Source of the DNA: JBAPRR01 sp049281195
Lineage (GTDB): Bacteria > Actinomycetota > Acidimicrobiia > Acidimicrobiales > CAVXTF01
Direction of reading: 5' to 3'
DNA length: 45,027 nucleotides
Assembly (NCBI GenBank): GCA_049281195.1
Contig: JBAPRR010000173.1
Location: forward strand, 1-45,027
Position 1 is the first letter of the stretch, and each line of letters starts with the position of its first letter. The notes under the pieces are model-generated. The model searched no databases. It was not told where the DNA came from and saw only the letters and a list, made by a program, of their open reading frames with translations. Below, piece after piece: positions 34,547-43,333 of this stretch. Position numbers and translations under genes: made by a program.

Positions 34547-35770
34547 TCATCTGGCACTAGCGAACAGCTCTCCGAGGCGCCTCACGCCCTCTTCGAGGTC
34601 CTTGTCGGAAAGTGCGTAAGAAAGCCTGAAGTATCCGGGGGTGCCGAAGGCCTCACCCGGAACCACAGCCACCTTCGCAGCATCAATCGCCACCTCGGCA
34701 AGATCGTTCGAGGAGGTCACCAAGGTGCCCGCGATCTCGCGACCCATCATGCCCTGCACCGAGGGGTAGGCGTAGAAGGCACCCTCGGGTTCCATGCAGG
34801 TCACTCCTTCGCATTCGTTGAGCATGCGGTGAATCGTCTGGCGCCTGCGGTCGAAGACCGACCGCATCTCTGCGACCGCATTCAGGTCTCCGCCAACGGC
34901 TGCCAGAGCCGCGCGTTGCGACACGTTTGCGACGTTGGAGGTGGTCTGCGACTGGAAGTTGGTCGCCGCCTCGATCACGTCGTTCGGCCCGATCATCCAG
35001 CCCACCCGCCAACCCGTCATGGCATACGTTTTGGCGACACCGTTGATCACCACACAGCGCTCTGCGATCTCGGGCACCGCAACCGGCAGCGACGTAAAGC
35101 GGTTGGCGCCGTAGACGAGGTGCTCGTAGATCTCGTCTGTGACGACCCACAATCCCTTTTCGTATGCCCAGCGACCGATTGCCTCCGTCTCCTCCGGAGT
35201 CATGACTGCGCCGCTCGGGTTGGAGGGAGAAACGAACAAGAGAACTTTCGTCGCCGGGGTGAGCGCCGCCTCGAGCCGCTCGAGGTCCATGTGAAATCGT
35301 TCGTCCGTTGGAACGGCTACGGGTTCGGCGCCGGCAAGCTTCACCGCCTCCGGATAGGTCGTCCAGTACGGCGCGGGGATCAGAACCTCGTCACCGGGGT
35401 CGCAGAGTGTGGCAAAGGTCTGGAAAACCGCTTGTTTCGCGCCATTCGTGACCAGGACCTGAGAAGCCTTGACCTCGTATCCCGAGTCGCGAAGTGTCTT
35501 CGTTGCGATCTGCGCGCGCATCTCGGGAAGACCTGCCGTCGGGGTGTAGTGGTGGTTCACGGGGTCCTTGCAGGCCTCGATGGCCGCTTCGACGATTTCG
35601 GACGGCGTCGGGAAATCGGGCTCCCCTGCTCCGAACCCGATGACGTCCTGCCCTGCCTGGCGCAGGGCCCGAGCCTTCGCGTCGACCGCAAGGGTCGCCG
35701 AGGGCTCTACAGAGGCGATGCGAGCCGAAATTCGGCTGCGCGCCGTAGCCGTTTCGATGGGGGGGACCAT
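34547..35770 (-). CDS. Class I PLP aminotransferase (aspartate/aromatic type)
   Basis: A 407-residue fold-type I aminotransferase of the AspC/subgroup I-gamma kind. It shows VIGFGAGEPDFPTP, the cofactor contacts NPSG and DEIYEHLVY, the PLP lysine in NGVAKTYAMTGWRVG, and an Arg in FRLSYAL. It probably converts aspartate and 2-oxoglutarate to oxaloacetate and glutamate, though the group has broad range. The core begins RISARIASVEPSATLAVDAKA. Starts at ATG 35770 or 35779 both fall within the 5' end of the divergent serC gene. Confidence 0.9.
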   Translation of the reverse strand: MVPPIETATARSRISARIASVEPSATLAVDAKARALRQAGQDVIGFGAGEPDFPTPSEIVEAAIEACKDPVNHHYTPTAGLPEMRAQIATKTLRDSGYEVKASQVLVTNGAKQAVFQTFATLCDPGDEVLIPAPYWTTYPEAVKLAGAEPVAVPTDERFHMDLERLEAALTPATKVLLFVSPSNPSGAVMTPEETEAIGRWAYEKGLWVVTDEIYEHLVYGANRFTSLPVAVPEIAERCVVINGVAKTYAMTGWRVGWMIGPNDVIEAATNFQSQTTSNVANVSQRAALAAVGGDLNAVAEMRSVFDRRRQTIHRMLNECEGVTCMEPEGAFYAYPSVQGMMGREIAGTLVTSSNDLAEVAIDAAKVAVVPGEAFGTPGYFRLSYALSDKDLEEGVRRLGELFASAR

Positions 35771-36971
35771 GGCTGTCATGCTTGCACACGTGACAGACCA
35801 CACCGGAAATGCAGACACCCAGAAAGAGCCGGCCGGCATCACCATTCCCGACCACCTGAGGCCCTCCGACGGCCGCTTCGGCTGCGGACCCTCTAAGGTG
35901 CGCAAGGCCCAGGTCGACGCACTCGCGGCATCGGGGTTGACCTTCCTCGGCACGAGCCACCGCCAGCGTCCGGTTAAGTCCCTCGTAGGTCACATCCGAT
36001 CAGGCTTGAGAGACCTCTTCTCCCTACCTGACGGCTACGAGGTGATTCTCGGAAACGGCGGGACCACCGCCTTCTGGGACGCCGCGACCTTCGGTCTGAT
36101 CGACCACCGTTCACAGCACCTTTCCTTCGGCGAGTTCTCCTCCAAGTTCGCAAAGGCGGCCCAGGCCGCCCCGCATCTGGAAGACCCGGTCGTCATCGAG
36201 TCACCGGTCGGCACCCACCCTCACCCGATCCCCGATGAGGGCATCGATTCCTACGCGTTCACGCACAACGAGACGTCGACCGGCGTGGCCATGGAGATCA
36301 TCAGGCCGTCCGGTGTCCCTGTCCCCACCGACGGTGGGCCGAACAGCGGGCTCGTGCTCGTAGACGCCACGTCCGGTGCAGCAGGGTTGCGGGTGGACCC
36401 TTCACAGTTCGACGTGTACTACTTCGCCCCGCAAAAGGGTTTCGCTTCTGACGGCGGGCTGTTCATTGCTCTTGCGTCGCCTGCTGCGGCGGAACGCATC
36501 GAAAGGTTGTCATCGAGCCGGTGGGTTCCCGCCTTCTTGGACCTCGGCGCGGCGCTCGACAACAGCAGGCAGGACCAGACGCTCAACACTCCGGCACTGG
36601 CCACGCTGGTGCTCATGAGCGAACAGCTCGATTGGATGCTGGACCAAGGTGGCCTCGAAGCGGTGGCGAGCCGATGTGACCGATCCTCCGAAATCCTCTA
36701 CACCTGGGCGGAACAGTCCGACTTCGCGACGCCATTCGTCGAAAAGCCCTCCGAGAGAAGCCATGTGGTCGGCACGATCGACTTCGTCGACGCCGTAGAC
36801 GCCGCCGAGGTTGCAAAGGTGATGCGGGCGAACGGAATCGTGGACACCGAGCCCTACCGGAAGCTCGGCCGCAACCAGTTGCGCATCGCCATGTTCCCGG
36901 CCATCGAGCCCGATGACATCGCTTCGTTGTGCGGATGCATCAACTATGTGGTGGGTGCACTGGCCGGTTGA
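35769..36971 (+). CDS. serC: Phosphoserine aminotransferase (actinobacterial type)
   Basis: A 400-residue PLP enzyme converting 3-phosphohydroxypyruvate and glutamate to phosphoserine. DHLRPSDGRFGCGPSKVR, LLGTSHRQ-like FLGTSHRQRPVKS, NGGTTAFWDAATFGLI, HNETSTG and the PLP lysine in FAPQKGFASDGG match the actinobacterial SerC branch as I know it. ATG 35769 has a run of G just upstream; ATG 35757, ATG 35778 and GTG 35790 are alternatives. It is divergent from the aminotransferase-serA pair, and the two start regions overlap. Confidence 0.92.
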   Translation: MAVMLAHVTDHTGNADTQKEPAGITIPDHLRPSDGRFGCGPSKVRKAQVDALAASGLTFLGTSHRQRPVKSLVGHIRSGLRDLFSLPDGYEVILGNGGTTAFWDAATFGLIDHRSQHLSFGEFSSKFAKAAQAAPHLEDPVVIESPVGTHPHPIPDEGIDSYAFTHNETSTGVAMEIIRPSGVPVPTDGGPNSGLVLVDATSGAAGLRVDPSQFDVYYFAPQKGFASDGGLFIALASPAAAERIERLSSSRWVPAFLDLGAALDNSRQDQTLNTPALATLVLMSEQLDWMLDQGGLEAVASRCDRSSEILYTWAEQSDFATPFVEKPSERSHVVGTIDFVDAVDAAEVAKVMRANGIVDTEPYRKLGRNQLRIAMFPAIEPDDIASLCGCINYVVGALAG

Positions 36972-37274
36972 TGTTCGGGGTGCAGGTACGAGACCTTCGA
37001 CACCCGCTGGTTTCCTTGGCCTGAAACCTCGACTGGGTCACACTTCATCAAGACGGTCAGCAGCTCCCGCATCTCTGAAGGGGACAGCCTCAGAGCTCTC
37101 ACTCCCACAGAGCGAGCCCACGTCCTTCCCGTCGCGGTTCAGGGTCCCGATCAGATCGTGAACTTCAAGAGCATGGGGGCGACTCCGGCGATCCTTGCGC
37201 GGAGCCTCGTCCTGGGGGCGTTCCTTGCTCAGAGCCAAGTAAGCCTCACATGGCCCGTATGCCTCACAACGCCG
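36972..37274. other. 303-bp intergenic region with possible gene remnant
   Basis: Between serC and the glycoside hydrolase gene. On the minus strand, 36944-37102 is open with protein-like sequence (LSPSEMRELLTVLMKCD, GNQRVSKVSYLHPEH), and upstream in another frame 37103-37238 continues similarly (HALEVHDLIGTLNRDGKD). It could be a decayed gene. No promoter or terminator is clear. Confidence 0.35.
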
Positions 37275-38528
37275 TCAAGAAGGTGGAGTTATCCGTTCCG
37301 AAGCAGGGAGTATCGAGTTCTTGAGAGTGATGATCCTGTCGACAGAAGCAATAACTTGAGACAGGGGCAGCCTGCCTTCTGCCATGGCGGCTTCGAGTCC
37401 GGAAAGAGCTCCCGGAAAGTCAGTCGGAGTAGTGATCATCGCCATGTCCGCCCCGGCCTCGATCGCATTTACCACGGCCTGTGCGCCATCTACCCCGACG
37501 GCCGAGATAGCGCCTGCATCGAGACTGTCGGTGAGGACGACACCTTTGAATCCGAGATGTCTGAGGAATTGGTAAGCCTCAGGGTTCATCGATGCCGGCG
37601 TCGAGCCCCAATCCGGTTCAGTGACGTTGCTCATCATCACGACCGGGATGCCCTGGGCGATGGTCTGCTCGAAAGGGATCAGGTCGTCTGTCTCGAGTTC
37701 TGACAGAGGGGGATCGGTGGCAGGACCCGTGTCTGTATCCCCGTTGGCGTGGCCAAGTCCCGGAAAGTGCTTTACGACTCCGATGATCCCGCCCGCCTGC
37801 AAGCCGTGCCAATAGGCGAGGCCGTACTCACCGGCGACGTCCCCGTCCTCACTGAAAGAGCGGACGTTCTCCTCGTCGATCGTGTTGGTGCTGCTCGAAG
37901 TATCGAGGACAGGGGCCAGGTCCATGTTCATGCCCAGGGCCTTCATCTGTCGGGCCACGGTCGTGAGTTGGGCAGTCACCTCGGCCGGTGACCACTCTTC
38001 AGCCATCTCCCGAGCCCAGGGAAGTTGTCCGACCAGGTTGGCGAGCCGGGCGATCTGTCCGCCTTCTTCGTCGGTGGACATGAAGGGAAGGATCTTGTCG
38101 GCAGCTGCGAGTTGGTTCATCTCGCTCGAAAGAGTCGCTCCGGTTCCGGCTGCGGGCTCCCCGAAGAAGACGAACCCACCGACACCTTCCGCGGCCATCT
38201 GCGTGGAAGCCTGCGGGTCCGCGTACTCGCCCCCGACCATGATCAACTGCGAAAGCAGGTCCGACTCCGTCCACCCGGGGGGGATCGTTGTGGACGACGG
38301 GATTGTCGTGGACGTCGTCGGTGGCGCAGCGGTGGTCGAAGTGGTCGTCGGTGCTGCCGTAGTCGGCTCTGCGGTGGTCGGTTCAGCCGTTGCGGATGTA
38401 GAGGTACCTGACGATTCCGGTGACTTTCCTCCCTGGCCGGAGCTGCTGCAGCAGGACAGGACGACTGCACCAGCCGCGACCAGAGATGCGACTCTGGCTA
38501 CGCCACCTGCCCTTTTGAACACCGCCAT
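37275..38528 (-). CDS. Lipoprotein glycoside hydrolase family 3 (NagZ-like)
   Basis: A 417-residue exported lipoprotein: signal peptide with lipobox VLSC (Cys26), then a Thr/Pro/Ser-rich stalk (about 30-85), then a GH3 barrel. The motif KHFPGLGHANGDTDT corresponds to the family KHFPGHGxxxxDSH, and LTDSLDAGAIS has the nucleophile Asp. The likely reaction is removal of N-acetylglucosamine from cell-wall fragments, outside the membrane. The upstream region carries direct repeats at 38578-38650. No operon partner. Confidence 0.9.
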   Translation of the reverse strand: MAVFKRAGGVARVASLVAAGAVVLSCCSSSGQGGKSPESSGTSTSATAEPTTAEPTTAAPTTTSTTAAPPTTSTTIPSSTTIPPGWTESDLLSQLIMVGGEYADPQASTQMAAEGVGGFVFFGEPAAGTGATLSSEMNQLAAADKILPFMSTDEEGGQIARLANLVGQLPWAREMAEEWSPAEVTAQLTTVARQMKALGMNMDLAPVLDTSSSTNTIDEENVRSFSEDGDVAGEYGLAYWHGLQAGGIIGVVKHFPGLGHANGDTDTGPATDPPLSELETDDLIPFEQTIAQGIPVVMMSNVTEPDWGSTPASMNPEAYQFLRHLGFKGVVLTDSLDAGAISAVGVDGAQAVVNAIEAGADMAMITTPTDFPGALSGLEAAMAEGRLPLSQVIASVDRIITLKNSILPASERITPPS

Positions 38529-38577
38529 GGGAGCAGGAATCCTGCCACAGCACAGGCAGAATTCGGCGTCAGATCAC

Positions 38578-38650
38578 CCGACCTTGTATGCCGACCTTGT
38601 ACACCCGACCTTGTATGCCGACCTTGTATGCCGACCGTGTGTGCCGAGCT
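38578..38650. repeat. Iteron-like 13-14-bp direct repeats upstream of the GH3 gene
   Basis: Five to six copies of a unit close to CGACCTTGTATGC run in tandem about 50 bases before the GH3 start. Spacing alternates 13 and 14 bases. The unit could be an operator or simple repeat. Confidence 0.8.
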
Positions 38651-38727
38651 TCGGTATATGCGCAAGGAGAACGTCTTCAATGAGGGACGCTGCCAGCGCG
38701 ACCGAATTGCGCAGACAGCCCTCCCGA

Positions 38728-39105
38728 TCACCGGCGAGCGAGACGCCGACCGCTTTCAGTCTTGATGGGCGTGTAGTTCATCTCGAAGTGGTGATACAAG
38801 GTTGACTCATCGGCCTCGGACAACTCTTCCCCGTGCATCTCTATTTCCGGCGCGGACCTCACTTGATCCTTTGTCGTAGTCACCTGAAGGTCGTCTGGTC
38901 CGATCCTTATTCCAGCTAGAGGCACAAAGGTCAAGTGACGCCCGATGAAACCCTCCTTGACCGTTCCGAATTGCGGCTCGTCTGTCTCAACATCAACGTA
39001 GATGTCCTGCAGCTTTCCGATCTTCTCTCCGTTGCGATCAACGAGCATCTTGCCGTGCCACTCTGCGACACTCCACTTGGCGCCCTGGGGATTGTCCTCG
39101 GTCAT
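38728..39105 (-). CDS. PRC-barrel domain protein
   Basis: A 125-residue protein. Residues about 14-85 look like a PRC-barrel (WHGKMLVDRNGEKIGKLQDIYVDVETDEP, FVPLAGIRIGPDDLQV), a beta-barrel found in photosynthetic reaction centres and RimM. Stand-alone relatives in actinobacteria are often stress-related or of unknown function. The C-terminal part is acidic then basic. GGAGG stands eight bases before the ATG. Its ligand is unknown. Confidence 0.85.
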   Translation of the reverse strand: MTEDNPQGAKWSVAEWHGKMLVDRNGEKIGKLQDIYVDVETDEPQFGTVKEGFIGRHLTFVPLAGIRIGPDDLQVTTTKDQVRSAPEIEMHGEELSEADESTLYHHFEMNYTPIKTESGRRLARR

Positions 39106-39317
39106 ACTGAGCCTCCTCCAGCTCGATCAGTCGCCGAACGTCGACCGCAGCAAACCGAGACCCGGCTTCCCTGCGGACATCCCGCACTGGTAGCCAGTCT
39201 ATTTGTTGCGTCGATTCGCCAAACTTCGACAAACCCGAAACACCTTTAGGACGTCCGAGCCGGCATCTGAGGGGGCTGCCGAGGCAAAGTCCTTTGCAGC
39301 TGCGCAAGACTGAGGAC

Positions 39318-39554
39318 GTGCGGCACCGTTCCATTGACGCGCTGTTCGGGGTGAGGCTGGTGCTCGTCTCGAACATCATCCTGCTGAGCGCCATAGGCGG
39401 ACTCTGTCTCGCGTACTACCAGCGCCCCGAGGCGTATATGTTCGCAGGATTAGCGTGGTTCGTGGATGCAGTGCTCATATTCCTGGTCCGCTTCACCGAC
39501 CCGTATCGTCAACCCCGCCCGAGGCGTCGTGGTCGGAGCCACACGATGGGGTAG
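39318..39554 (+). CDS. Small membrane protein with two helices
   Basis: About 78 residues with two membrane segments (about residues 13-33 and 41-60) and an Arg/Pro-rich C-terminal tail (RQPRPRRRGRS). GTG 39318 is chosen over TTG 39294; a GAGG is close to the GTG but with short spacing, so the start is uncertain. It is not recognised. Confidence 0.6.
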   Translation: MRHRSIDALFGVRLVLVSNIILLSAIGGLCLAYYQRPEAYMFAGLAWFVDAVLIFLVRFTDPYRQPRPRRRGRSHTMG

Positions 39555-39585
39555 GTCAATGGCTCGTCTCGGTGGGTACGCCGCA

Positions 39586-39645
39586 ATGCCCAGCACCGCG
39601 ACGCCAAGCACCTTGATGCCGAGCACCTCGATGCCGAGCACCAGC
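39586..39645. repeat. 15-bp tandem repeat downstream of ilvC
   Basis: Four degenerate 15-base units like ATGCCGAGCACCTCG lie between the small membrane protein gene and the ilvC stop. The period equals that of the leuC and ilvN repeats. Confidence 0.8.
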
Positions 39646-39677
39646 TGCAACCTGGCCAGGCCAGAATGCGACCAGAA

Positions 39678-40703
39678 CTAACCGCCAGAAACGTCCTGGA
39701 GCCGTTCTTTGCCGGCAGCGATGAACGGCATCATCGCCCTGAGCTCCGCGCCGATCTTCTCGATCTGGTGCTCTGCGCCTTCCTTGCGCAGGCGTTCGAA
39801 ATTCGGCCGCCCGGCACGGTTCTCCGCGATCCACTCCTCGGCGAACGCACCGGACTGGATGTCGCCGAGGATGCGGCGCATGGTCGCCCGCACCTGGTCG
39901 TCGATCACCATTGGGCCACGCGTGACGTCGCCGTATTCAGCGGTGTCGGAAATCGAGAAGCGCATCCCGCTGATCCCCTGCTCGTACATCAGGTCCACGA
40001 TCAGCTTCAGCTCGTGAAGGCACTCGAAGTATGCGGACTCGGGCTGGTAACCGGCTTCCACCAACGTTTCGAACCCGGCACGGACCAACGCGGTCAACCC
40101 TCCGCACAGCACCACCTGCTCACCGAACAGGTCGGTCTCGGTCTCCTCTTCGAATGTCGTGTCGAGAACACCGGCACGCGTCGCGCCGATCGCGCTGGCG
40201 TAAGAGAGGGCGATGTCGTGACCCTTGCCTGACGCGTCCTGAGCGACTGCGACGAGGGATGGGACTCCCCCGCCTTCTGTATACGTGCGCCTGACAAGGT
40301 GGCCCGGTCCTTTTGGAGCGACCATCACGACGTCGACGCCCGGAGGCGGAGTGATCTGGCCGAACCGGATGTTGAAGCCGTGAGCGAACAACAGGACGTC
40401 GCCGTCGCGCAGGTTTGGAGCGATCTCTGACTCGTAGACGTGGCCCTGCTCGGTGTCTGGAAGCAGGATGACGATCACATCGGCTTCTGAGGCAGCTCCC
40501 GCGACCGGCAGAACGCGCAGCCCGGCTTCTTCAGCCTTCTGCTTGGAGGAGGATCCGTCACGCAGCCCCACCCTCACGTCAACCCCGGACTCGGCCAGGT
40601 TCAGGGCGTGAGCATGGCCCTGTGATCCGTATCCGATGACGGCGACCTTGCGGCCCCGGATCAGGCCGGCGTCGGCATCCTTCTCGTAGTAAAGCTTCGC
40701 CAT
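39678..40703 (-). CDS. ilvC: Ketol-acid reductoisomerase
   Basis: A 341-residue class I enzyme converting acetolactate and acetohydroxybutyrate to dihydroxy-acids with NADPH and Mg2+. The Rossmann motif is AVIGYGSQGHAHALNLAESG, with a Ser-rich cofactor loop (RDGSSSKQ) typical of NADPH use. The acidic metal ligands lie in the knotted domain (DLFGEQVVLCGG, ECLHELKLIVDL). AGGAGG precedes the ATG. It is the last gene of ilvBNC. Confidence 0.96.
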   Translation of the reverse strand: MAKLYYEKDADAGLIRGRKVAVIGYGSQGHAHALNLAESGVDVRVGLRDGSSSKQKAEEAGLRVLPVAGAASEADVIVILLPDTEQGHVYESEIAPNLRDGDVLLFAHGFNIRFGQITPPPGVDVVMVAPKGPGHLVRRTYTEGGGVPSLVAVAQDASGKGHDIALSYASAIGATRAGVLDTTFEEETETDLFGEQVVLCGGLTALVRAGFETLVEAGYQPESAYFECLHELKLIVDLMYEQGISGMRFSISDTAEYGDVTRGPMVIDDQVRATMRRILGDIQSGAFAEEWIAENRAGRPNFERLRKEGAEHQIEKIGAELRAMMPFIAAGKERLQDVSGG

Positions 40704-40798
40704 CTCGGTATTCCTCCTGATTTCCTTGTAGAGCTCGGCTTGATCCGTGTACTGGCTTGATCGGCGTATTACGACGCTCGATGCTCGACGCTTGATGC

Positions 40799-41443
40799 CT
40801 ATGCCTCGGCCGAGCCGACGCTTCTGAGCCCCCCGTTACTGAGCCCCCCGTTACTGAGCCCCCCGTTATTTAGCCTCTCGCTACCGGGCCTCTCGCTACC
40901 GCCGACCACCCCATTATTGAGCCGCCCACTGCGGCGCTCGAGCTTAGGCAGAGCGATACGACCGGTCCGTTGGAGCTCCCTGATCCCGTATGGACGGATC
41001 AGATCCTCGAAGTCGTCGAGGGCCCGAGGCGGTCCCGCCAGCATCACGGTCACCTGATCGTGACCGACATCGACGATCTGACCCTCGAAGACGCCGACCA
41101 GTTGGATCACCTGAGCCCGCTCTTCGGGATCCGCCTCGACCGTCGCAAGCATCAACTCGCGCTCTGTCGCATCGTCGGGAGCGAGCTCCGAGATGGAGAC
41201 GACGTTTATCAGCTTGTCCAGCTGGTTGATTATCTGCTCCAGCGGTGCGGACTCCACGTCAACGACGATGGTGATACGGCTCAACCGGTCGTCGTCGGTG
41301 GGGGCTACCGCCAACGAGAAGATGTTGTAGCCCCGCCGGCTGAATAGAGCTGCGACGCGCGCCAGGACGCCGGCCTTGTTCTCCACCAGTACCGTGACGA
41401 TGTGGTGGCGGAACGATCCGCCGGATGTGGCGATCGACTGCAT
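40799..41443 (-). CDS. ilvN: Acetolactate synthase regulatory subunit
   Basis: A 214-residue subunit with an N-terminal ACT domain (HIVTVLVENKAGVLARVAALFSRRG) that binds valine, and a second domain (GPPRALDDFEDLIRPYGIRELQRTGRIAL). The usual length is about 165-175. Here an extra tail of about 45 residues, rich in Gly, Asn, Ser and Leu (NNGGLSNGGLSNGGL), is encoded by 15-bp repeats. The ATG overlaps the ilvB stop by one base, with GGAGG six bases away; a GTG one codon earlier is possible. Confidence 0.94.
   Translation of the reverse strand: MQSIATSGGSFRHHIVTVLVENKAGVLARVAALFSRRGYNIFSLAVAPTDDDRLSRITIVVDVESAPLEQIINQLDKLINVVSISELAPDDATERELMLATVEADPEERAQVIQLVGVFEGQIVDVGHDQVTVMLAGPPRALDDFEDLIRPYGIRELQRTGRIALPKLERRSGRLNNGVVGGSERPGSERLNNGGLSNGGLSNGGLRSVGSAEA
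40825..40899. repeat. 15-bp tandem repeat in ilvN 3' end
   Basis: Three near-perfect copies of TGAGCCCCCCGTTAC are followed by two of a related 15-base unit (about CCTCTCGCTAC...). They encode the extra tail of IlvN in frame. Confidence 0.9.
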
Positions 41444-43170
41444 CACCTACCTCCTTCACCTTGGCTCGGGTCCACCACGATGTCGTCGTTCGACGCGCCG
41501 GCCGGGACCATCGGGTACACCTTCTCGAACGCGTCGGTGCGGAAGTCGATGACTACAGGCCTGTCGTCGATGCTGTTGGCCTTGTCGATTGCCGGGGCGA
41601 CCTCTTCGGGCGACTCCACGCGCAGACCGACGCAACCCATTGCTTCTGCCCACTTGACGTAGTCCGGAAGATCCGGCGACAGGTAGACCTCGGAGTACCT
41701 CTCGTCGTAGAACATCTCCTGCCATTGGCGGACCATTCCGAGATAGGCGTTGTTGAGGATCGCCACCTTTATCGGGATGCGCTCCGCCGAGGCGGTCACG
41801 AGCTCCTGCGCGGTCATCTGGAAGCAACCGTCTCCGTCGATCGCCCAAACCGTGCGATCGGGGCGTCCCACCTTTGCGCCCACGGCTGCGGGCACGGCGT
41901 AGCCCATGGTGCCCGCTCCGCCCGAGTTGACCCAGGTGTTCGGGTGATTGAACTGCCACCACTGCGAGGCCCACATCTGGTGCTGGCCGACGCCGGAGAC
42001 CACGATGGTGTCCTCGGGCGACTGGTCGCGGAGGCACTCCACCACGTACTGCGGCTTCAGGACCGACTCGGCCTCGCGGTCGTAGGTCAGCGGAAAGCGT
42101 TCTTTCCATGCCGCGATCTGCGCGATCCAGGCAGACAAATCGGGCCCTTTGACATTCCCGCGGCTGTCCATCTCCTTCAGCATCGCCTCCATTACGACGC
42201 GGCAGTCACCGGCGATCGGAACTTCCGCCCTTCTGACCTTGCCGAGCTCGGCTGGATCGATGTCGACGTGGATGACCTTTGCTTCGGGCGCGAACGCGCT
42301 GATCTTGCCGGTCACCCGATCGTCGAACCTGCTGCCCATGGCGATCAACAGGTCCGCTTTCTGCATCGCCGTCACGGCCGTGTACGTGCCGTGCATTCCG
42401 GGCATGCCGAGAGCCAAGGGATGTGAGTCGGGGAAAGATCCGCGGCTCATCAATGTCGTCGTCACCGGTATGCCCGTGCGTTCGACGAGTGCGCGTAGCA
42501 CCTCGGATCCGTGGGATTTGAGGATCCCACCACCCGCGTAGATGACCGGGCGCTCCGCGGCGAGGATCAGGTCGACCGCCGCGGACACCAGGTCCGGATC
42601 GCCTTCGGTGTTGGGGTGGTACCCGGGTAGGTCGAGATCGTCTATCGACTCGGGCCAGTACCAGTCCATCTGAGCGTTGGAGACGTCCTTGGGAACGTCG
42701 ATCAAAACCGGCCCGGGCCGGCCTGTCGTCGCCACGTAGAAGGCCTCCGCCACGACCCGGGGCAGATCCTGAGCGTCGGTCACCAGCCAGTTGTGCTTGG
42801 TTATGTCCATGGTGACGCCGGTGATCGGACACTCCTGGAACGCGTCCGTTCCGATGGCAGTCGTCGCGACTTGACCGGTGATGACGACGATGGGGATCGA
42901 GTCCATGTTCGCGTCGGCGAGCGGCGTGACGATGTTCGTCGCGCCGGGACCACTCGTGACCATCGCCACTCCGGGACGGCCGGTCACCTGTGCGTATCCC
43001 TCGGCCATGTGCCCGGCGCCCTGTTCGTGGCGCACCAGAATGTGGCGGATCGACGAATCGAGGATGGGATCGTAGACCGGCAGGATCGCTCCACCGGGAA
43101 GGCCGAATACCACCTCGACACCTTGACGCTCGAGGCTTTTTATGAGTGCTTGAGCTCCGGTGAGTCGCAT
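41443..43170 (-). CDS. ilvB: Acetolactate synthase catalytic subunit
   Basis: A 575-residue ThDP enzyme that joins two pyruvate (to acetolactate) or pyruvate and 2-oxobutyrate (to acetohydroxybutyrate). The glutamate-bearing start is GVEVVFGLPGGAILPVYD. The FAD-binding middle and the ThDP motif AIDGDGCFQMTAQELVTA...LNNAYLGMV are present. Start ATG 43170 has GAGGAG eight bases upstream; the open frame continues to 43572 but covers the attenuator. It forms the ilvBNC operon. Confidence 0.96.
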   Translation of the reverse strand: MRLTGAQALIKSLERQGVEVVFGLPGGAILPVYDPILDSSIRHILVRHEQGAGHMAEGYAQVTGRPGVAMVTSGPGATNIVTPLADANMDSIPIVVITGQVATTAIGTDAFQECPITGVTMDITKHNWLVTDAQDLPRVVAEAFYVATTGRPGPVLIDVPKDVSNAQMDWYWPESIDDLDLPGYHPNTEGDPDLVSAAVDLILAAERPVIYAGGGILKSHGSEVLRALVERTGIPVTTTLMSRGSFPDSHPLALGMPGMHGTYTAVTAMQKADLLIAMGSRFDDRVTGKISAFAPEAKVIHVDIDPAELGKVRRAEVPIAGDCRVVMEAMLKEMDSRGNVKGPDLSAWIAQIAAWKERFPLTYDREAESVLKPQYVVECLRDQSPEDTIVVSGVGQHQMWASQWWQFNHPNTWVNSGGAGTMGYAVPAAVGAKVGRPDRTVWAIDGDGCFQMTAQELVTASAERIPIKVAILNNAYLGMVRQWQEMFYDERYSEVYLSPDLPDYVKWAEAMGCVGLRVESPEEVAPAIDKANSIDDRPVVIDFRTDAFEKVYPMVPAGASNDDIVVDPSQGEGGR

Positions 43171-43172
43171 GT

Positions 43173-43260
43173 CTTGCTCCTCGGTCTGGTCGGTTCTGTC
43201 TGCTTGGTCGGTGCTGGTCTGGTTGGTCGCTCTGGAACGTCGGTGGTTCGGCTTTTCGGC
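43173..43260 (-). repeat. Degenerate GACCAA/CAGACC repeat in the ilvB leader
   Basis: Between the attenuator terminator and the ilvB ribosome site the minus strand has several imperfect copies of GACCAACCAGACC-type units. Function unknown; it may keep the 5' leader unstructured. Confidence 0.45.
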
Positions 43261-43271
43261 CCGGAATTGAA

Positions 43272-43295
43272 ACGACCTCCCCGGAGGGAGGTCGT
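43272..43295 (-). terminator. Attenuator terminator before ilvB
   Basis: On the minus strand ACGACCTCCC pairs perfectly with GGGAGGTCGT around a four-base loop, followed by TTCAATT. It lies about 100 bases before ilvB. Confidence 0.85.
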
Positions 43296-43333
43296 ACGCG
43301 CCCGTTGCCGTGGATTCGGCTACGCGCGCGTAC
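43294..43333 (-). promoter_or_regulatory. Competing stem in the ilvB leader
   Basis: GTACGCGC in the end of the leader peptide gene (43326-43333) can pair with GCGCGTAC (43294-43301) just before the terminator. The latter shares two bases with the outer end of the terminator stem, so the two structures touch. A ribosome at the stall codons would affect this stem. Confidence 0.55.
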
